From: Rhodanobacteraceae bacterium
GTDB lineage: Bacteria > Pseudomonadota > Gammaproteobacteria > Xanthomonadales > Rhodanobacteraceae
NCBI GenBank assembly: GCA_025924775.1
Contig: JAICHS010000082.1
Coordinates: 1-9,142 of the forward strand
DNA length: 9,142 bases
Reading direction: 5' to 3'
The notes under the pieces were generated by a model that did no database searches, was not told where the DNA came from, and saw only the letters and a program-made list of their open reading frames with translations. A program made the translations under genes and the position numbers. Shown here in pieces: positions 5,095 to 9,142 of this stretch. How positions within the stretch are numbered: position 1 is the first letter of the stretch; each line of letters starts with the position of its first letter.

Positions 5095-6588
5095 ATGATG
5101 CGGTGGTTGGGATGGATGGCGTGCGTTGGCGCGCTCGGGTTGTTGGGGGGATGCGCACAGGCGCCGACCAAAACACCGCCTGTGGGTGTGAACGGGCTAT
5201 ATGCGCAGCTGGACCAGGCCAGCGCGCAGTACGACCAGGCGTTGGAGCAGGCGCGGCGTGGCGACAATGCGAAGTCGCAGCAGACGCTGAAAACCGCGCT
5301 GGATGCACTGCGCAGCGCGTCCGACCGGTGCGTCAACACGTCCGGATGCGACACCGCGCGCTTCCTGTCGGCCTACGATCGGGCGCTGCGCCTGAAGGAT
5401 GGCAGTTTCCTTGGCACCGACGACGACGACCAGGCTTCGGATACCGCCGACCAGGACACCGGCGGCAACGATTCGGGCGTGTTGACCGCGTTGCCGCAGG
5501 CCCAGCGCACCGTACAGCTGTTGCACGACCACAAGCTTTCCGACCTGGTCGCGACCAACGCCACCGTGCAGGCGGCGCTGCAGGTTTGGCTGACGCGCAT
5601 GCGCCCCAACCTGATCCGGGCCTACGTCGATTACCAGTACCTGCGCTACCAGATGGAACCGGCGTTCAACCAGGCCGGCTTGCCCGAGGCGATCCTGTTC
5701 GGCCTGATCGCCAAGGAATCCGGTGGGCGCGTGCACGCGGTTTCACGCTCGGGCGCAGCCGGTCCGCTGCAGTTCATGCCGGCCACCGGCGCACGCTTCG
5801 GGCTGAACACGATCAACGGCTTCGACCAGCGTTTCGATCCGACCATGGCCGCACAGGCCACCGCGGCCTACTTCGATGAACAGTTGGGGAAGCTCAACGA
5901 CAATCTCGCGCTGGTGCTGGCCGCCTACAACGGCGGCGAGGGCAGGGTGGGGCGTCTTGCCGCCGGTACACCGGATGCGAGCTTCTGGAATCCGGACCTC
6001 TATTTCGCGCTGTCGCCGGAAACCCGGGAATACGTTCCGATGGTGCTGGCGGCGGCGTGGTTGTTCCTGCACCCGGAGCGCTACAACCTGCATTTCCCGC
6101 GGGTCGATGGCACCCCGGGTTACGTCAACCTGGTCAATCCGGCGTCGCTCGACGAACTGTCGGTGTGCCTGGGCGACGATGAAGGCGCGCACTACGGCTG
6201 GTATCGCACGCTGCGCAACCTCAATCCGCAGATGGACGCATCCCAGGTGCAACCGCAAGGCACGCGCATCAGCCTGCCCCGGTTCCTGCAGGGCGCGTAC
6301 AAGCAGTACTGCACCACCGGCAAATGGGTGGCGCTGGCCAGCCAGTTGCAGGCCGCGCAACCGCCCACGCCACCGGTGCAGGTGGCGGCCGCCGATCCGC
6401 CGCCACGCAAGAGCCGGCGTGCAGCCGCCGGCCATTACACCGTGCGTAGCGGCGATACGCTGTACGCGATCGCGCGCCGCTTCCATTGCGACGACGTGCG
6501 CGAGCTGGTGCGCAGCAACCGCCTGCATTCGGCATCGGACCTGCAACCGGGCACGCGCCTGCGATTGGTGGGTTGCAGCAAGCGCTGA
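5095..6588 (+). CDS. mltD: MltD-like membrane-bound lytic murein transglycosylase (SLT + LysM lipoprotein)
   Basis: This enzyme cleaves the MurNAc-GlcNAc bond of peptidoglycan to form 1,6-anhydroMurNAc ends. From the ATG at 5095 the product has 497 residues and begins with a lipoprotein signal: MMRW, a hydrophobic run, then lipobox LLGGC with Cys20 as the lipidated residue. Alanine follows the cysteine, which favours the outer membrane. An acidic, low-complexity linker (about 108-128, DDDDQASDTADQDTGGNDSG) precedes the SLT domain. Catalytic Glu208 is in AKESGG, followed by SGAAGPLQFMPATGARFGL and AYNGGEGRV (277-285). One LysM domain closes the protein (HYTVRSGDTLYAIARRF, from about 447). E. 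coli MltD has more than one LysM, so this is a shorter-tailed relative. The frame is open back to a TTG at 5035, but the signal peptide starts at 5095 or 5098. It is divergent from greB and convergent with the MFS gene. Confidence 0.9.
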   Translation: MMRWLGWMACVGALGLLGGCAQAPTKTPPVGVNGLYAQLDQASAQYDQALEQARRGDNAKSQQTLKTALDALRSASDRCVNTSGCDTARFLSAYDRALRLKDGSFLGTDDDDQASDTADQDTGGNDSGVLTALPQAQRTVQLLHDHKLSDLVATNATVQAALQVWLTRMRPNLIRAYVDYQYLRYQMEPAFNQAGLPEAILFGLIAKESGGRVHAVSRSGAAGPLQFMPATGARFGLNTINGFDQRFDPTMAAQATAAYFDEQLGKLNDNLALVLAAYNGGEGRVGRLAAGTPDASFWNPDLYFALSPETREYVPMVLAAAWLFLHPERYNLHFPRVDGTPGYVNLVNPASLDELSVCLGDDEGAHYGWYRTLRNLNPQMDASQVQPQGTRISLPRFLQGAYKQYCTTGKWVALASQLQAAQPPTPPVQVAAADPPPRKSRRAAAGHYTVRSGDTLYAIARRFHCDDVRELVRSNRLHSASDLQPGTRLRLVGCSKR

Positions 6589-6648
6589 GCTCCAGCGGCG
6601 CCGAGTGCCACGGCCAGGCAACGCGGACGCAGGGACATCGCGTACGCG

Positions 6649-7938
6649 TCAGTGGACGTGGGCCGCGTACGCAAGGTCGCCGGGGCCGTGCACGCGGCGC
6701 GCGCAACGCCAGATCTGCACACCGGTGACGAGCCACACCGGGTACGGCACCAGCATCGCCAGCGAAAAGGCGTGTGCGCTGTAGTGCGACGACCCCGGTG
6801 GCGTCAGCAGGTCCAGCACCAGCCCGATCCCGAAGATCACCGCGATCGTGGCCGCATAGCCGGTGACGTTGACCAGCGCCATCGCCGTTCCGACCTGTGT
6901 CGCCGGGGTTGAAGAGCTGGCGAAGTCGAATCCCACCAGACCAATGGGCGAGCCGGCGCCCGCGACGACCATCAGCAGGACCAGTGTCCAGGATGGCGCG
7001 GGGCCCGGCCACACGAGCACCAGCGTCCACGCCACGATCGCGGCGGCCAGCCACCAGCAGACCAGCGGCAGGCGTACCCGCGGCCAACGGCCGACCAACG
7101 CGCCCACGATCGGGCCTCCCGCGATGGAAACCAGCAACAACATTGTCAGCAGCGCGGCCGCGAGCTGCGGACTGGCGCCGTGCCCGTCAACGAGGTACGG
7201 GTAGCCCCACAGCAGCGTCAGCAGGCTCGGGAAGAATAGGCAGGCGCAATAGATCCAGGCGCCGACGCGCGTGTATGGCCGCGACCAACAATCCTGCACA
7301 CCGCGCAGCAGCATGCGTAGCGAGTCCGCACGCGGCGCATCCGTCGGCGTCGGCTGGTCGATCACGACGACGTACATCACGCCGCCCACGACCAGCCCGA
7401 TGATCGCCGCGCCCGCGTAGGTGGGCGCCCAGCCGAACCGGTGCAGCGCACCGACGATCGGAAGCGCGGCCAGCATGGCGCCTAGCTGGCCCGCGATGGC
7501 GGTGAGCTGCGTCAACAGCGGCTTGCGCGCCTCGGGGAACCACACCGCGACCAGCCGCAACACCGACAGGAAGGTCATGGCATCACCTAGGCCGACGATC
7601 ACGCGCGACAGTAGCGCCAGCGGGTAGGACGGCGACACCGCGAACCCGAGCTGGCCCGCCGTCATCAACGCGATGCCACCGGTCAGCAACCGGCGCGAAC
7701 CGAAACGGTCCAGCAGGATTCCGACGGGCAGCTGCATCGCGGCGTACACGATCAGTTGCAGGCCCATGAATGTCGCCAGCTGCGACGGGCTGGCGTGGAA
7801 GCGTTCGGCCGCGGCGATGCCCGCCACCGACAGCGAAGTGCGATGGAAAACCGCGACAAAGTAGATTCCGGCGGCGGCACCCCAGACACCCCAGGCGTGC
7901 GCGCCACCTTCCGGATAGCGGATGTTGGATCGGGTCAT
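6649..7938 (-). CDS. major facilitator superfamily transporter
   Basis: This 429-residue integral inner-membrane protein has about 12 hydrophobic segments in two halves separated by a hydrophilic stretch near the middle (DQPTPTDAPRADSLRMLLRG). MFS motif A is visible after the second segment as GILLDRFGSRRLL (73-85). The first segment region, YFVAVFHRTSLSVAGIAAAE, resembles MFS proteins of the nitrate/sugar-phosphate/hexuronate type, but I cannot assign a substrate. The ATG at 7938 gives a short cytoplasmic N-terminus; the ribosome binding site is weak. The gene lies 48 nt behind the thioesterase gene on the same strand with a REP-like hairpin in between, so co-transcription with partial attenuation is plausible. 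It converges on the MltD-like gene, and the 60 nt between their stops (6589-6648) show no convincing terminator. Confidence 0.88.
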   Translation of the reverse strand: MTRSNIRYPEGGAHAWGVWGAAAGIYFVAVFHRTSLSVAGIAAAERFHASPSQLATFMGLQLIVYAAMQLPVGILLDRFGSRRLLTGGIALMTAGQLGFAVSPSYPLALLSRVIVGLGDAMTFLSVLRLVAVWFPEARKPLLTQLTAIAGQLGAMLAALPIVGALHRFGWAPTYAGAAIIGLVVGGVMYVVVIDQPTPTDAPRADSLRMLLRGVQDCWSRPYTRVGAWIYCACLFFPSLLTLLWGYPYLVDGHGASPQLAAALLTMLLLVSIAGGPIVGALVGRWPRVRLPLVCWWLAAAIVAWTLVLVWPGPAPSWTLVLLMVVAGAGSPIGLVGFDFASSSTPATQVGTAMALVNVTGYAATIAVIFGIGLVLDLLTPPGSSHYSAHAFSLAMLVPYPVWLVTGVQIWRCARRVHGPGDLAYAAHVH

Positions 7939-7953
7939 TGCGGTTGGGCCAGT

Positions 7954-7990
7954 CGGCGTGCGTCGCCGGCCGTCGAAAGCACGGCCCTAC
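7954..7990 (-). repeat. GTAG-headed REP-like hairpin after the thioesterase gene
   Basis: On the minus strand, GTAG (7990-7987) is followed by a hairpin GGCCGT-GCTTTCG-ACGGCC (7986-7968) and directly by a second one CGGCG-ACGCA-CGCCG (7968-7954). The architecture of a GTAG head plus a GC-rich stem-loop is the same as in the rimO-greB pair, though the stem sequence differs, so it may be a different REP subclass. The TAG of the head is the stop codon of the thioesterase gene. The element lies between two same-strand genes and could stabilise the upstream mRNA or reduce read-through into the MFS gene. Confidence 0.65.
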
Positions 7991-8853
7991 GGTTGCTCGC
8001 GCGGACGGGTGGCGGCGGTACGCGGGCCGCCCGGCCAGTCCTCACCGATGCGCACGGTGAGGCTTTGCGCCGCGGTGCCGACGGGGCCGTCGCTGTCGCT
8101 CAGCACCGAGAAGGTTTCGCCCAGTCCCGCCGGGCCGAAGTTGACGCGGGTATCGAAGCCGACCCAGCCAAGCCGGGGTTGGCGGAACAGGTGCACGGTC
8201 AGGTCCACGTTGGCGAAGAACACGCTGCCGGGGCGCTCGCGCACGACCAGTCCGTTGGCCGTATCGACCAGCTTCATGAAACCCGCGACGGGCGGGTCGG
8301 CCTCGCCGGCCACCAGGGAACAGTGCGTGCGCAGCCAACTGCGGCCGCGCCCCGGTCGGGCATCCGCGGCCTGGCGTGCCTCCAGCGAGCCAATGAAGCC
8401 GCCGCCCCACACGTCCGACATGGGCAGCGGAGGCATTGCCTCCGGCGGTGGCAGCGCTTGCCATTCAACGCCTTGCACGCCGGTGGTGTCGGTCGCCGCG
8501 AGGCGCCAGATGCGCGCGCGGATGCTGGTCCGGTCGCCGTGGCGCATGCTGGCTTCGATGAGTTCAATCGTGCGCCCCGGACGCACCACCTCGACGTCGA
8601 TGGTGAACTCGCCGGAATGGATGACCCCCAGTACGTCGCAGGACACGCGGGATACCTGCTTGTCGCTTGGCAGGCGCCGCACGGCTTCGGCCAGCACCAG
8701 GCCCGACGCGGGCGCCAGGTGTTGCTCGCCCGGTTGCCAGGCGCCCTGCGCGTGCAGGGTCGAGACGAAACGGTGTTCACCGGTGCGTACGTAGAACGCG
8801 TCGGGATACGCCTCGCCCGCATGGCCGAGGTGGAGATTGGTCGCAACTGGCAT
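7987..8853 (-). CDS. TesB-like acyl-CoA thioesterase (double hotdog)
   Basis: This is a 288-residue protein of the acyl-CoA thioesterase II/4HBT_3 type, which hydrolyses acyl-CoA to free fatty acid and CoA in the cytoplasm. The two hotdog halves are visible: the first with HLAPASGLVLAEAVRR (45-60) and a strand-rich stretch VSRVSCDVLGVIHSGEFTID, the second from about 170 on. The TesB catalytic Asp-Thr-Gln set appears conserved as Asp217 (FANVDLTVHLF), Thr235 (VGFDTRVNFG) and Gln263 (GTAAQSLTVRIG); this alignment was made by eye against remembered TesB. The ATG at 8853 is the first plausible start, and no Shine-Dalgarno is evident. A -10 like TAAAAT ends 6 nt before it, suggesting a leaderless transcript. 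The stop codon TAG is within a REP-like head. The preferred acyl chain cannot be read from the sequence. Confidence 0.82.
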   Translation of the reverse strand: MPVATNLHLGHAGEAYPDAFYVRTGEHRFVSTLHAQGAWQPGEQHLAPASGLVLAEAVRRLPSDKQVSRVSCDVLGVIHSGEFTIDVEVVRPGRTIELIEASMRHGDRTSIRARIWRLAATDTTGVQGVEWQALPPPEAMPPLPMSDVWGGGFIGSLEARQAADARPGRGRSWLRTHCSLVAGEADPPVAGFMKLVDTANGLVVRERPGSVFFANVDLTVHLFRQPRLGWVGFDTRVNFGPAGLGETFSVLSDSDGPVGTAAQSLTVRIGEDWPGGPRTAATRPREQP

Positions 8854-8859
8854 CCCGCC

Positions 8860-8886
8860 ATTTTAGCCGACCGCATGGGGGCGCAA
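8860..8886 (-). promoter_or_regulatory. candidate promoter giving a leaderless thioesterase mRNA
   Basis: On the minus strand TTGCGC (8886-8881) and TAAAAT (8865-8860, 5 of 6 to TATAAT) are separated by 15 nt, a short spacer. The usual start 7 nt past the -10 falls on the A of the ATG at 8853. The absence of a Shine-Dalgarno is consistent with a leaderless start. Confidence 0.4.
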
Positions 8887-8933
8887 TCGCGTGATGCGGC
8901 GCCTGGTGGCAGATGCGGGTTGCCCCCGGAAAT

Positions 8934-8960
8934 GCAAAACGCCCTGAGGGAGGCGTTTGC
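8934..8960 (-). terminator. hairpin terminator of the tRNA-Ser gene
   Basis: On the minus strand, GCAAACGCC (8960-8952) pairs with GGCGTTTTGC (8943-8934) around an 8-nt loop, with one bulged base, and is followed by ATTT. It begins 5 nt after the CCA end of the tRNA gene. The run of T is in the stem and just beyond it, as in many compact intrinsic terminators. Confidence 0.65.
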
Positions 8961-8965
8961 ATGGC

Positions 8966-9056
8966 TGGCGGAGAGGGAGGGATTCGAACCCTCGTTACGG
9001 CATAACCGTAAACCGGATTTCGAATCCGGCGCGATCGACCACTCCGCCACCTCTCC
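8966..9056 (-). tRNA. tRNA-Ser (anticodon CGA)
   Basis: The 91-nt minus-strand gene folds as a class II tRNA. The acceptor stem GGAGAGG pairs with CCTCTCC, with discriminator G and an encoded CCA (8968-8966). The anticodon arm is CCGGA-TTCGAAA-TCCGG with anticodon CGA at 9022-9020, which reads the serine codon UCG. A long variable arm TTACGG-TTATG-CCGTAA identifies the serine class. The T arm is GAGGG-TTCGAAT-CCCTC. No mismatch is seen in any stem inspected, so it should be functional. Confidence 0.97.
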
Positions 9057-9095
9057 GGGGTCGTGGTGCACTACGCCCGCGCTTGCGGGCCGCCC

Positions 9096-9124
9096 ATGAT
9101 AATTGCACGGCTGCGTCGCGTACA
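9096..9124 (-). promoter_or_regulatory. candidate promoter of tRNA-Ser
   Basis: On the minus strand TGTACG (9124-9119, weak -35) and TATCAT (9101-9096, 5 of 6 to TATAAT) are 17 nt apart. Transcription would start near 9089, about 33 nt before the tRNA. The GC-rich sequence GGGCGGCCCGC just after the -10 is typical of stringently controlled stable-RNA promoters. The rest of 9057-9142 shows no gene. Confidence 0.5.
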
Positions 9125-9142
9125 GCCCGGGTCGTCGCGTGG

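Noticed and set aside
6589..6648. Intrinsic terminator between the convergent MltD-like and MFS genes
   Set aside because: Short GC-rich palindromes such as GCGTACGC occur, but no stable stem followed by a T-run is visible.
6435..6722. Small minus-strand ORF with a signal-peptide-like stretch at the end of the MltD-like gene
   Set aside because: It overlaps the LysM-coding sequence in antisense and the 3' end of the MFS gene; the hydrophobic run is a by-product of Ala/Leu-rich GC codons.
9071..9090. CTAC plus GCCCGC-GCTT-GCGGGC near the tRNA as another GTAG REP element
   Set aside because: The GTAG lies on the wrong side of the hairpin for this REP type, and the hairpin is within the expected tRNA leader.
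7756..9099. A 447-codon plus-strand frame through the thioesterase gene and the tRNA
   Set aside because: It runs through a well-formed tRNA-Ser and is antisense to a recognisable thioesterase, so it is not a real gene.

Overview
The window is GC-rich, densely coded chromosomal DNA. The protein families, the codon use and the GTAG-headed REP-like repeats all suggest a gammaproteobacterium of the Xanthomonadales (Xanthomonadaceae or Rhodanobacteraceae). This placement is inferred by eye, without a database search. No phage, IS, CRISPR or plasmid gene is present.

Left part (1-2813, all on the minus strand): a compact four-gene unit reads from right to left. It comprises a dienelactone-hydrolase-family enzyme, a HIT-family protein, and 5-oxoprolinase subunits PxpB and PxpC; PxpC is cut by the window edge. 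Two junctions are ATGA overlaps and the third is a 3-nt gap, so the genes are probably co-transcribed and translationally coupled. PxpB carries an unusually long linker that encodes a small palindrome.

Centre (2923-4811): rimO (plus strand; methylthiolation of ribosomal protein S12) faces greB (minus strand; transcript cleavage factor). The 65 nt between them are almost filled by an inverted pair of GTAG-headed REP-like elements, and the TAG in each head is the stop codon of the adjoining gene. Upstream of greB is a 31-codon ORF that matches the N-terminus of YjgR/DUF853 HerA-like ATPases and stops just before where the Walker A motif should begin. It looks like a deletion remnant now acting as a leader ORF for greB.

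Right part (4912-9142): an MltD-like lytic transglycosylase lipoprotein (plus strand) is transcribed divergently from the remnant/greB unit. It converges on a minus-strand pair, a TesB-like acyl-CoA thioesterase followed by an MFS transporter. The thioesterase stop codon again lies in the GTAG head of a REP-like hairpin. Its best promoter candidate would start transcription on the first base of its ATG, implying a leaderless mRNA. A tRNA-Ser(CGA) gene with encoded CCA and its own hairpin terminator sits at the right end.

There is no sign of an undescribed multi-gene system. The unusual content is (i) three of three GTAG REP-like heads coinciding with stop codons, (ii) the YjgR N-terminal remnant fused to the greB upstream region, and (iii) the in-frame palindrome in pxpB.
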